Shown piece after piece: positions 9,845-18,502 of a stretch of 64,000 nt of DNA. How positions within the stretch are numbered: the stretch's first letter is position 1; each line of letters begins with the position of its first letter. Source of the stretch: Hyphomicrobium_A sp963817485. Lineage in GTDB: Bacteria > Pseudomonadota > Alphaproteobacteria > Rhizobiales > Hyphomicrobiaceae. The notes below the pieces were generated by a model. The model worked only from the letters and a program-made list of their open reading frames with translations, was not told where the DNA came from and did not search any database. The DNA lies in assembly GCA_963817485.1 (NCBI GenBank), contig CAWFOR010000016.1, positions 1 through 64,000 of the forward strand. Reading direction: 5' to 3'. A program made the translations under genes and the position numbers.

Positions 9845-10186
9845 TTATTCTGGTGGCTCAAGAGTGAAGCCGCCGTCGGCATAGAGGCGTTCGGCGATCT
9901 CAGTCCAATGGACCCGCCAAAGTGAACCGACGTCCGAGCACATACGCGCCATCTTCGGCGTTCGTGCCTTCTCGGGGCCGAAATAGAAATCTTCGAACAT
10001 ACCCTCGATCGTTGCTCGCAATGTCGTTGCAAGCGAGCGCACGGCCTGCCGCTCAAAATCGCTCCACAAGTCCGGTTCGCTGCGAACATCATCAAGCGCA
10101 TCGGCGATGAGCTTCGCAATTTCGGGGTCCATCGGGTGTGCTGACAAATGCTTGTAAAGCGCCGTCGTCTCGCGGTTGCTGAGCAT
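9845..10186 (-). CDS. Hypothetical protein
   Basis: 113 residues, soluble, mostly helical and charged (MLSNRETTALYKHLSAHPMD at the start). ATG 10186 has AGAGAGG nine bases upstream; an in-frame ATG at 10258 would add 24 residues but lacks a clear ribosome site. It is divergent from the cytochrome b561-like gene, with a Fnr-type dyad in the shared upstream region. No family recognised. Confidence 0.6.
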   Translation of the reverse strand: MLSNRETTALYKHLSAHPMDPEIAKLIADALDDVRSEPDLWSDFERQAVRSLATTLRATIEGMFEDFYFGPEKARTPKMARMCSDVGSLWRVHWTEIAERLYADGGFTLEPPE

Positions 10187-10264
10187 TCCGAACCTCTCTC
10201 TGCGGAAGCGCCGGGCGGGCCCCACGCCATCGGCAGCCAATCTCTTTGGATGGGACATGCCGGC

Positions 10265-10278
10265 TTGAGCTACGTCAA
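10265..10278. promoter_or_regulatory. Candidate Crp/Fnr-family operator between a hypothetical gene and the b-type cytochrome
   Basis: TTGAG-CTAC-GTCAA, sharing the GTCAA half with the sites at 4620 and 5517 and the TTGA half with the general Crp/Fnr consensus. It is about 65 bases upstream of the cytochrome start (10343) and about 80 from the divergent gene at 10186. Confidence 0.4.
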
Positions 10279-10342
10279 AGGCTTGACGGGACCACTGTAC
10301 GAGGATGATGGGCCAATCGCACCAACGCGCCGGAGGCCTTCG

Positions 10343-11071
10343 ATGACCGAGTACAAAGAATACATGGCGTGGGATGCTGCTACGCGCTGGTTTCATTGGA
10401 TCAACGCGCTCGCAGTCGTCGGACTGATCGGCACCGGCCTCATAATCCTCTTCGATAATGCCCTCGGGCTCTCCGCATCGGGGAAGGTGACGCTCAAGAG
10501 CGTGCATGCGTCATTTGGGTATGTGATGGCGCTCAACTTGCTGTGGCGCTTTGCGTGGGCCTTTTTCGGCGGCCGGTACGCGAGATGGCGGGCGATCGTA
10601 CCTGCCGGCGCTGGCTACTTGGCGGCACTGCGGGCCTATACCGCTTCGTTCCTTTCGGGCGAGCCGCAGCAGTACGTCGGGCACAATCCGCTCGCGCGCA
10701 TCGGCGTATCCCTGCTCTTCCTCCTCCTGCTCGTTCAGGCGGTCACGGGTCTTGTCATCGCGGGCACGGACCTATTCTGGCCGCCCTTCGGGCATTGGTT
10801 CGCGACTTGGGTAGCCGCTCCTGGGATCGACCCTGCGAACATTGTTCCCGGCGCCAAGGAGCTGATCGACCAAGCCTCCTACGATTCAATGCGTGCGTTC
10901 CGCCGGCCATTCGTTGAGGTGCACGAAACGGGGTTCTATGCGCTGGCTGTCTTGATTGTTCTGCATCTGATCGGCGTCGTAACGACTGAGATTCACGAAG
11001 GCGGCAGCATTACTTCGGCGATGTTCACCGGGCGCAAGATCCTCTCGCGCCGGCCGCCCGACGCACCCTAG
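10343..11071 (+). CDS. Cytochrome b561 / Ni-Fe hydrogenase b-type cytochrome family protein
   Basis: 242 residues, four TM helices of the di-heme cytochrome b type. Histidines suited to axial ligation are in WDAATRWFHWINALAVVG (helix 1), VHASFGYVMALN (helix 2), VEVHETGFYALAVLIVLHLIG (last two segments). ATG 10343 has GGAGG seven bases upstream; the open frame extends further 5' but that part does not resemble the family. Such proteins pass quinol electrons to periplasmic cytochromes or hydrogenases; no partner is adjacent. The upstream Fnr-type dyad suggests low-oxygen or nitrogen-oxide control. Confidence 0.85.
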   Translation: MTEYKEYMAWDAATRWFHWINALAVVGLIGTGLIILFDNALGLSASGKVTLKSVHASFGYVMALNLLWRFAWAFFGGRYARWRAIVPAGAGYLAALRAYTASFLSGEPQQYVGHNPLARIGVSLLFLLLLVQAVTGLVIAGTDLFWPPFGHWFATWVAAPGIDPANIVPGAKELIDQASYDSMRAFRRPFVEVHETGFYALAVLIVLHLIGVVTTEIHEGGSITSAMFTGRKILSRRPPDAP

Positions 11072-11407
11072 ACATCACTCGTCAAACTCCCACCAAGTCG
11101 GTCGTGCAACTTTTCCCGCGCTCTGTTAATTGTCCTTCGCCCTTCTTCAAAATGAACAGCCGTACGGCACTTTGGGCTTTGCGCCGCGAAGCTTTGATCA
11201 GCGGAGCTTTCGCAACGTCACCGGCGTACTTTGACTGAAATTCCCGACGTCAGCGACCTTTGGCCCGTTGGCCTGTCATATGCCTGTAAGCCTGTCCTCC
11301 TAGAAGGCCCGCAAACATCAGGAGATTTCCCCCATGACGACCTTCGCCCTATCGGTGCGTCCGATGACGTGGGCGAATTGCGCCAGCTTCAGCGCGCCGT
11401 CGACGTA

Positions 11408-11644
11408 ATGCTGTTCTCCAACCAGTCCTATGATCCCCAAACGCTCGCGGCGATGACCTCGGCGTTCGACGCTGCGTGGACCGCGGTCCTCGCAGGGAAC
11501 CTTGCGGGCTCACTTTCGCAGGAGCAAGCCCGTGAGCAGCTCGCAAAACGCATCATGCGGGCCGTCGATCAGGGAGACACGGACCAGGAGCGGCTCACCC
11601 TCATCGCAATCAAGTTTTTCGACAGCCGCGTGCAGGCCGACTGA
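11408..11644 (+). CDS. Small conserved-looking hypothetical protein
   Basis: 78 residues from ATG 11408 (MLFSNQSYDPQTLAAMTSAF), a soluble helical protein with LSQEQAREQLAKRIMRAVDQGD and LTLIAIKFFDSR. It resembles short uncharacterised proteins of Rhizobiales with the pattern YDPETL...AREQLAKRI. The open frame runs back to TTG 11231, but the extra residues look non-coding. Start is therefore uncertain and function unknown. Confidence 0.55.
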   Translation: MLFSNQSYDPQTLAAMTSAFDAAWTAVLAGNLAGSLSQEQAREQLAKRIMRAVDQGDTDQERLTLIAIKFFDSRVQAD

Positions 11645-11846
11645 CGGCAAATTCCGCCCTCCTTCCCCACCTTCCAAGAACTCCGATGGCCATAGCAACT
11701 GCTCGCGCTCAGCGCTAACATCCCGCGCGGTTCGCGTGCGGTGCCCCGCCAGTGCTAGGGACGCTTTTAGCAACCGTGCACGCTAAGGCGTACCGGCGCG
11801 CGTTCACAGTCCATGCTGGGTTCACCGCAACACGAGCGAATGCGCC

Positions 11847-12063
11847 ATGACCGGTGCACACGAAAAGAGCGTCCAGCGCCTCGCTGAGCGCAAGGGCTTT
11901 CGAACTCGACAAGGTGGGCAAGGGCCAACAGCGCTTCTCCATCGTCGATCTTGCGTCGGGTGGAAGGATGGCGTCAGGCGTTCCCGGCCACGAATACTCG
12001 TTCTCACTTCAAGAAGCCGAACAGTGGCTCGCGTCGCGCGACGAAAGGCCCAAGGGCACGTAA
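11847..12063 (+). pseudogene. Small hypothetical ORF with one single-base frameshift
   Basis: ATG 11847 begins MTGAHEKSVQRLAERKGF; at a TTT run (11898-11900) one extra T appears to shift frame, after which the strand reads ELDKVGKGQQRFSIVDLASG and ends FSLQEAEQWLASRDERPKGT before the stop at 12061-12063. Joined, this gives about 71 residues of sensible soluble protein. A one-base homopolymer lesion is what a sequencing error would look like. Function unknown. Confidence 0.45.
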
Positions 12064-12188
12064 TCGCCGACGGCCCGATCTTGTTATCGGCCGCGGATCA
12101 AGGGCGGCGCAGCTCACGTCACCGGCGCCTGCGGCGCCGACGCCCAATTCATGGCTGTCTTCGGCGCCGCACCCTCGGCCGTGCCTAC

Positions 12189-12395
12189 CTACGCGGCCAA
12201 CACGATGATCGGCCCCGTGAACATGTTGGCGAGCAGGGTCGCAGCGATAAGGCCGCCGAGCTCGGGCACCACGCCCAGGTGCGCAGGGCGAAGCCGTTTA
12301 AGCCGATGACCAACAGCGTAGCCTACTTGACGAAGATCACTGCGGGCGTGGTGGCGATGGTTAAACGTCTCTTGCCGTCACTTACTGGGCTCGGT
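12189..12395 (-). pseudogene. Possible remnant of a small membrane protein
   Basis: On the minus strand one frame reads RRLTIATTPAVIFVK, a TAG, then ATLLVIGLNGFALRT; a frame change leads to HLGVVPELGGLIAATLLANM and FTGPIIVLAA, ending in TAG at 12189-12191. The hydrophobic stretches look like two TM helices of a membrane protein broken by one stop and one frameshift. No family recognised; it could also be chance. Confidence 0.25.
12327..12340. promoter_or_regulatory. Weak Fnr-type dyad upstream of the P1B-5 ATPase
   Basis: TTGAC-GAAG-ATCAC, one base short of TTGAC-N4-ATCAA, about 100 bases upstream of the ATPase start. The weakest of the series of similar sites; it overlaps the possible membrane-protein remnant. 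Confidence 0.25.
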
Positions 12396-12436
12396 TCCGG
12401 TTGCGCCGGGGTCCTGGTAGCCAACGGAAAAACGGC

Positions 12437-14731
12437 ATGATCAGCGAACGTCTCGTTCGGCGCCTCCTCATCTTCGTCTCCTTGATCGGTCTGGCCGCGG
12501 GGGCGGGCGCCGCGGCGATTGGCCATCCCGATGCTGCGCACGCGATTTGGGCCGCGGCCACCCTTCCGGTAGCCGTTGCGCTCGCTCTCTCGATTGCGCG
12601 CGACCTGGCGGCTGGGCGGCTCGGCGTTGACGTCATCGCCCTCTTGGCCATGAGCGCCGCACTCGCGCTCGGCCAACCGCTCGCCGGCATCGTTGTCGCC
12701 ATCATGTACACGGGCGGGACGGTGCTCGAGGATTACGCCGTCGCCCGCGCCGAGCGCAGCCTGAAGGCCCTCGTCGATCGCGCACCGAGAGTAGCGCACC
12801 GGCGCCTTGGGCAGGCCATCGACGACGTTGACATCGCGAAGGTAAAGATCGGCGATGCCATTCTCGTACGCGCCGGTGAGATCATTCCGGTCGACGGAAT
12901 GATAACGTCCACAGGCTCGGTGTTCGACGAATCTGCGCTCACCGGCGAGCCCATCCCCGTCACGCGGCAGAAGGGGGAGAGCGTCCGCAGCGGCACGGTC
13001 AACGCCGGCGATACGTGCGAGCTGCGGGCCACTGCCACCGCCGAGGAAAGCACGTACGCCGGGATCGTCCGCCTCGTCGGGGCAGCTCAAACGGCCAAGG
13101 CCCCCTTCATACGTCTGGCGGACCGTTACGCACTGCTCTTGCTGCCCGCGACCCTTATCGTGGCCGGACTTGCTTGGCTTGTTTCCGGAGATCCCGTTCG
13201 GGCGCTTTCCGTATTGGTGGTTGCTACTCCGTGTCCGCTTATCCTCGCTGCCCCGGTCGCCTTCATTGCCGGCGTCTCCTGCGCCGCAAAGCGCGGCATC
13301 ATCGTGAAAGGCGGCGCTGCCCTCGATGCTCTCGCGCGCACGCACACGGTGCTGTTCGACAAGACCGGAACCCTCACCGTCGGCGGCGCGCGCCTGATTG
13401 CTGTTGAAACGGCGCCGGGAGAGAGCGCCGATGAGGTCCTCCGCTTGGCCGGCTCGCTGGAGCAGGCTTCGCAGCACGTTGTGGCTGCCGCCATCGTAGC
13501 CGCCGCCGCCAGCCGCGGTTTCACTCTGCAAGTGCCCGAGCAAGTGCACGAGGTTATGGGGTCGGGCCTCGAAGGTATGGTCGGTGGTCAGCACGTGCGG
13601 GTTGGCTCCCATCAACTGGTCTTCGGCGCCCATAAGCCCGCCGATTGGGCGGTGCGCGCCTTGCGACGAGCGTCCTGGCGCTCGGCGCTGAGCGTCTTCG
13701 TCTGCCGCGATGGCCGCGTCGTGGGCGCATTGCTGCTGGCGGACGAGCTGCGCAAGGAGACCCCTCGCGCCGTTCAATCGCTCCGTGCCGCCGGCGTCGA
13801 GCGCATCGTCATGGTGACGGGTGACCGCGCCGATGCCGCCGAGACGATCGGCGCCGCGCTCGATCTCGATGCGGTGCTGTCCGATCGCGTCCCTTCCGAC
13901 AAGGTGGATGCCGTTGCCATGGAACGCCGCCTGCACCCAACCCTGATGGTGGGCGACGGCATCAACGATGCGCCGGCGCTCGCTGCAGCCGATGTGGGTG
14001 TCGCATTGGGTGCGCGCGGTGCGAGCGCCTCTTCGGAGGCTGCCGACGTGGTGATCGTTGTCGACCGTCTCGATCGCGTCTCGGAGGCTCTCGCCATCGC
14101 GCGCCGTGCCCGCAGCATCGCGGTGGAGAGCATCGTTGCCGGCATGACGTTGTCGGGTATTGCCATGGGGTTCGCAGCGTTCGGCTGGCTCACGCCGGTG
14201 GCCGGTGCGCTCTTGCAGGAAGCGGTCGATGTCGCCGTCATACTCAATGCCCTGCGCGCCCTCGGTCCGGGATGGCACTTCAAGAGGCATCTTCTGCCCG
14301 ACAGATTTGCGCGCGAGCTTGGCCATGAGCACCGGCTGCTCGAGATCGAGCTCGACCAATTGAGGTCTATTTCAGATGCGCTCGACGACGCCAGCGGCCA
14401 GCAGGCTGTGGAGCTGATCGCCCGCGCCCACCGTATAGTGGACGAGAGCGTCGTTGCGCATGAGCGCGAGGACGAGACCATCATCTACCCGCGCTTGATG
14501 AAGGCGCTTGCCGATAGCCACGGCCTGTCGGCCATGAGCCGCGCCCATCGCGAAATTCTGCACTTGGCGCGGCTGTTGGCGCGGCTCGCCTATGGCTTAC
14601 GGGCCGAGGATGCCGACAAGTACCTCGTGCGCGACGCTCAGCGAGCGATCGAATCGATCGAGGCGCTGGTGCGCATCCACAACGCCCAGGAAGAAGACAT
14701 CTATGAGTATGCCGCTGATGGGCGGCGGTAG
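12437..14731 (+). CDS. P1B-5-type heavy-metal ATPase with C-terminal hemerythrin domain (Nia-like)
   Basis: 764 residues. P1B ATPase core: about two N-terminal TM helices and no N-terminal HMA domain, actuator loop (FDESALTGEPIPVTRQKGE), metal-site helix with TPCP at 264-267, phosphorylation motif DKTGTLT with Asp308, GDGINDAPALAAADVG, then the last TM pair. Residues about 632-764 form a hemerythrin/HHE domain: AHRIVDESVVAHEREDETII, MSRAHREILHLARLL and RIHNAQEEDIYE supply the His/Glu ligands of a di-iron site. TPC plus a hemerythrin tail defines the P1B-5 group, of which Sinorhizobium Nia exports Ni and Fe. Substrate here is inferred. It stands alone, near the nitrogen-oxide genes. Confidence 0.9.
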   Translation: MISERLVRRLLIFVSLIGLAAGAGAAAIGHPDAAHAIWAAATLPVAVALALSIARDLAAGRLGVDVIALLAMSAALALGQPLAGIVVAIMYTGGTVLEDYAVARAERSLKALVDRAPRVAHRRLGQAIDDVDIAKVKIGDAILVRAGEIIPVDGMITSTGSVFDESALTGEPIPVTRQKGESVRSGTVNAGDTCELRATATAEESTYAGIVRLVGAAQTAKAPFIRLADRYALLLLPATLIVAGLAWLVSGDPVRALSVLVVATPCPLILAAPVAFIAGVSCAAKRGIIVKGGAALDALARTHTVLFDKTGTLTVGGARLIAVETAPGESADEVLRLAGSLEQASQHVVAAAIVAAAASRGFTLQVPEQVHEVMGSGLEGMVGGQHVRVGSHQLVFGAHKPADWAVRALRRASWRSALSVFVCRDGRVVGALLLADELRKETPRAVQSLRAAGVERIVMVTGDRADAAETIGAALDLDAVLSDRVPSDKVDAVAMERRLHPTLMVGDGINDAPALAAADVGVALGARGASASSEAADVVIVVDRLDRVSEALAIARRARSIAVESIVAGMTLSGIAMGFAAFGWLTPVAGALLQEAVDVAVILNALRALGPGWHFKRHLLPDRFARELGHEHRLLEIELDQLRSISDALDDASGQQAVELIARAHRIVDESVVAHEREDETIIYPRLMKALADSHGLSAMSRAHREILHLARLLARLAYGLRAEDADKYLVRDAQRAIESIEALVRIHNAQEEDIYEYAADGRR

Positions 14732-14866
14732 ATCATACGTAAACGCCAAACTGGCTCGCCGTCGCCGTTTCCTCCTAACCGAGTGTCTGCTTATGGCCCA
14801 TTGCGGCCGCCGCGTCGGAAAGACCACGCGTCGGCTATCGCTTCCATTGTGGACGAGTGCAAGGGG

Positions 14867-16400
14867 CTAGGGCAGCTTCAGCGCGGAGCGCATGAGCTTA
14901 CCGTTGGCGGTGCGCGGCAGGGCCTCGACGAACACGATCGCGCGCGGGCGCTTGTAGGCGGCGAGCCGCTCGGCCGCGAAGCGCTCGATCTCGGCTGCAT
15001 CGGGTGTCACGCCGTCCTTCGCCACGATGAAGGCGCCGATGACGCTCACGTCGGCGCGCACGCGCACCTCCGCGCACGCGACCTCAGCGACGACCGGATG
15101 CTCCAGCAGCGCCGCCTCCACCTCGAGCGGCGAGACGCGGTAGCCGAGCGCCTTCATCAGGTCGTTGGCGCGACCGCGATGATACACGTAGCCGTCGGCG
15201 TCGATCGCCGCGAGATCGCCACCGATGAACCACTCGCCGCGATAAACCTGTGCCTCCTCATCGAGCCGGTTCCAATAGCCAAGCATAAGGCCAGGATCGG
15301 AGCGGTGCACGGCAAGCAGGCCGTCGCTTCCCGGCGGCAGCGGCTCGGCGCCGCCCTCGAGTGGCAGCACGACGACGCAGCGCCCGGGCTGCGCCTTGCC
15401 GACGGCGCTCGCTTTGCGCGGCACGCCCGGGCCCGACGAAACGTAGGTCGAAATCTCGCTCATGCCGAGCGCCTCGTAGAGCGGCCGCCCCGTGCGTCCC
15501 TCCCACTCCTCGAACAGGCCGGGCGGCGGCGCTTCTCCTGCCATGAGGCCGTGCCGGAGCACCCCCAACGCGCCACGCGTGAGATCGCTGTATTTCAGGA
15601 TCTGGCGGTAGAGGCCCGGCACCGCGGCAAACAGCGTCGCGCCGGTGCTCGCGATCAGCCGCGGCCACACGGCCGGGTCCTTTTCGCCCGTGTAGATGAT
15701 TGCGGTCGCGCCGTTGGCCCACGGATCGGTGAGCCCGGTGCCGAGTGTGAAGGTCCAGTTGAAGGCGCCCGCGTGCAGCATGCGGTCGCTCGCGCCGATG
15801 CCGTACCAGCCTTGATACATGGGTCGGCGCCCCCAGGCAGAGCGCTGCGCGTGCAGCACGCCCTTAGGCTGCGCCGTCGTGCCGGAGGTGTAAATGAGGA
15901 ACGCTGGATCGTCGGCGGCCGTGTCGGCGAAGGGCGCGCGCGGCCCCCGCGCGATCATGCGCGCAATCTCTTCGGCCTCGAACACGCGCACGCCCGCGGG
16001 AGCCGCGCCGATGCCGAGCTTGCCTCCGACGGCGATCGCTTGCGCACCGCTGTCCTCCAGAAGAAAGCGCACCTCGGGCTCGGTGAGCTGGGCCGACGTC
16101 GGCAGCGGCACGAAACCGCCCGCGATGGCCCCGAAGAACAGCAGCGCATAGGCGCTCGTATTGTCGAGCCGGATGAGTATGCGCGCGCCGGGCGCGAGCC
16201 CCGCATCCTTTAAGCCGCCGGCGATGCGCAACACCGCGTCCTCGAGCTGCGCAAACGTCCACACCTCGGCCGGCCGCGCGGCCTTGCGCATCGTCGACGA
16301 CGATCAGGGCCGGCTCACCGCCACGCGCCGCGGCGGCGCGGCCGATGCTGTAAGCAGCCATGTTGAAGCGCGAGGGAAGCGTCTCGGCGGCGTCGATCAT
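14867..16400 (-). CDS. AMP-dependent acyl-CoA synthetase (benzoate-CoA-ligase-like), one frameshift near its N-terminus
   Basis: Adenylate-forming enzyme that activates a carboxylic acid with ATP and CoA. ATG 16400 overlaps the stop of the upstream solute-binding protein gene (ATGA) and starts MIDAAETLPSRFNMAAYSIG. A single-base frame change lies near 16280 (between LIVVDD and RPAEVWTFAQLEDAVLRIAG); the rest is open. Motifs: P-loop YTSGTTAQPKGVLHA, YEALGMSEIS, GEWFIGGDLAAIDADGYVYH, and the C-terminal lysine motif PRTANGKLMRS. Repaired length is about 510 residues. Substrate is not predictable; similarity is to benzoate/short aromatic or fatty acyl ligases. The clean overlap and otherwise perfect domain suggest the frameshift is an error. 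Confidence 0.8.
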
Positions 16401-18184
16401 TTCGCCTCTGCCGACCACCAGCTTTCGACGTTATAGCCAAACAGCGGCGTGGTATCCGGCTGCTTCAGCCGCGTCCAGTACGCGACCCACTGCTTGGGCG
16501 TATAGAACAGCGGGATGACGTAGTCTCCCGACAGCAGCACGCGGTCGAGCGCGCGCACCGAGGAGACGAAGCCGTCCTCGGTCGCCGCCGAGAGCATGGC
16601 GCCGATCATGGCGTCGGCCGCGGGGTTCTCGACACCGGCGAAATTGTAGGTGCCGGGTGTCGTCGCCGCGGCCGTCGACCAGCGGAACAGCTGCTCGTTG
16701 CCGGGCGACAGCGACGACGGCCACGTGTTCTGGATCATGTCGTAGTCGTAGTTCGTCAACCGCGCCTGATACTGCGCGCCGTCGACGACGCGCAGCTTCA
16801 CCTCTATACCGAGGCGCTCCACGTCGCGCGCGAAGCTCAGGAGCAGGGCCTCCTGCGAGGTCGAGGCGGCGAGGATCTCGAAGGAGAGCTGGTTGCCGTC
16901 CGCACCGATGAGCTTGCCGTCCTTCAGCGTGTATCCCGCCTCCTTCAGGAGCCGAAAGGCCTGCTCCTGGTTCTGGCGGTTGCGGCCACTGCCGTCGGTC
17001 GCGGGGAAGCGGTAGGTGCCGTCCATGATCGCCGATTTCACGGCGCTCGGGTAGGGGCTGAGCAGCTCACGCTCTCGGGCATCGGCGGGGCGCCCGTCGG
17101 AGGCGAGGATCGAGCGCTCGAAATAGCTCTGCGTGCGGCTGTAGAGGCCGGCGTAGAGCGTGCGGTTGATCCATTCGAAGTCGAACAGATAGATCAGCGC
17201 CTCGCGCACGCGCGCATCGGCGAACACCTTGCGCCGCGTGTTGAAGACGAGCGCCGTCATGCCGGCGGGGAGCCCGATGTCGAAGGCGCGCTTGACGACG
17301 CGGCCGTCTTTCACCGCCGGGAAGTCGTAACCGTTGGCCCAGCGGCGCGGATCGTCCTCCGCCCACAGGTCGACCTGGCCGGTCTTGAAGGCTTCGAACA
17401 TCACCGAGCCTTCGCGGAAGTAGTCGAAGCGAATCTGATCGAAGTTGAAGCGTCCGCGGTTCACGGGGAGATCCTTGCCCCAGTAGTTGGGGTCGCGCTC
17501 GAACGTGATGGAGCGGCCGGGATCGATCTTGCCGACGCGGTAAGGGCCCGAGCCGATGGGCGCCTCGAGGCTCGTATCCTCATAGGTATCGGGATTGATG
17601 AGGTGCTTCGGCAGCACCGGCAGCAGCCCGAGGATGAGCGGAATCTCGCGGTCGCCGCCGCTCTCGAAGGTGAAGCGCACGTCGCGATCGGACAGCCGCT
17701 CGCTCTTCACGACCTTGGCGAAGTAGGTGCGATGGTTCGGTCGCCCTTTCTCCTTGAGCAGGTTGAACGAGAACAGCACGTCGTCGGCGGTGATCGGCTT
17801 CCCGTCGGAGAAGCGCGCCTTGGGATTGAGGTGGAAGGTGATGGAGCCGCGGTCCTCCGGCAGCTCGACCGTCTCGGCGATGAGGCCGTAGAGCGTGAAC
17901 GGCTCGTCGAGTCCGCGCGCCATGAGGCTCTCGATGACGAAGTCGCGGATGCCGTTGGCGGCCACGCCGCGAACGATCAGCGGATTGGTGCTGTCGAAGG
18001 AGCCATAGGCGCTCATCGTGAGGCGACCGCCCTTGGGCGCGTCTGCGTTGACGTAGGGGAAGTGCGTGAAGCCGGGCGGTTCCTTCGGGGTGCCGTAGAG
18101 CGCGATGCCGTGCGCCGGCTCGGCCTGCAACGCGGTCGCCGCGATTAAAAACAAGGCGGCAGCGGCAATCGCCAAGCGCAGCAT
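16397..18184 (-). CDS. ABC transporter substrate-binding protein, family 5 (oligopeptide/YejA type)
   Basis: 595 residues. ATG 18184 has GGAG five bases upstream; an in-frame ATG at 18208 is the alternative. A signal peptide (LRLAIAAAALFLIAATALQA) precedes the SBP_bac_5 fold. YPYVNADAPKGG-like FPYVNADAPKGGRLTMSAYG, KPITADDVLFSFNLL, APIGSGPYRVGKIDPGRSI and PLFGYNVESWW at the end match YejA-type proteins that bind peptides (for example microcin C) in the periplasm. No permease or ATPase genes are adjacent in the window; instead it overlaps the acyl-CoA synthetase by four bases. Confidence 0.88.
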   Translation of the reverse strand: MLRLAIAAAALFLIAATALQAEPAHGIALYGTPKEPPGFTHFPYVNADAPKGGRLTMSAYGSFDSTNPLIVRGVAANGIRDFVIESLMARGLDEPFTLYGLIAETVELPEDRGSITFHLNPKARFSDGKPITADDVLFSFNLLKEKGRPNHRTYFAKVVKSERLSDRDVRFTFESGGDREIPLILGLLPVLPKHLINPDTYEDTSLEAPIGSGPYRVGKIDPGRSITFERDPNYWGKDLPVNRGRFNFDQIRFDYFREGSVMFEAFKTGQVDLWAEDDPRRWANGYDFPAVKDGRVVKRAFDIGLPAGMTALVFNTRRKVFADARVREALIYLFDFEWINRTLYAGLYSRTQSYFERSILASDGRPADARERELLSPYPSAVKSAIMDGTYRFPATDGSGRNRQNQEQAFRLLKEAGYTLKDGKLIGADGNQLSFEILAASTSQEALLLSFARDVERLGIEVKLRVVDGAQYQARLTNYDYDMIQNTWPSSLSPGNEQLFRWSTAAATTPGTYNFAGVENPAADAMIGAMLSAATEDGFVSSVRALDRVLLSGDYVIPLFYTPKQWVAYWTRLKQPDTTPLFGYNVESWWSAEAK

Positions 18185-18502
18185 GCGGGCTCCGGGAATT
18201 TCAGGCATCCGGCCGGTTGGGGCCGACGGTCTATGCAAAACCGGTCGTCTTTATCACAGGTTAGCGGCAACCGGGCACGCCCCGCCCGGCAAGCCGTGGC
18301 CGAGCGCGCGTTGCGCCTTTGCCACGATGCTTCAGACGGTTTTCTCGATTGCCGAATGCGGAATCTACTGGCCACGGGATTGCCGCAATCCCAGCCTTAC
18401 TGCCCCGTCGATGATGCCAACGGGCATCTGACAGGCGCGCCAACGCACGCGCGCCAAGCGGTGGGGCTGAGCTGGTTAAGTCCAGCTCTCGGAGAGAGGT
18501 TA
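18185..18502. other. Intergenic region between divergent genes
   Basis: 318 bases holding the promoters of the solute-binding protein (minus) and the IalB-family gene (plus). A short perfect hairpin GGGATTG-CCG-CAATCCC lies at 18376-18392 without a T run. No gene seen. Confidence 0.4.

Noticed and set aside
12323..14359. A 678-residue open frame opposite the P1B-5 ATPase
   Set aside because: It has the composition of an antisense shadow in GC-rich DNA and no recognisable domain, while the plus strand encodes a complete ATPase.
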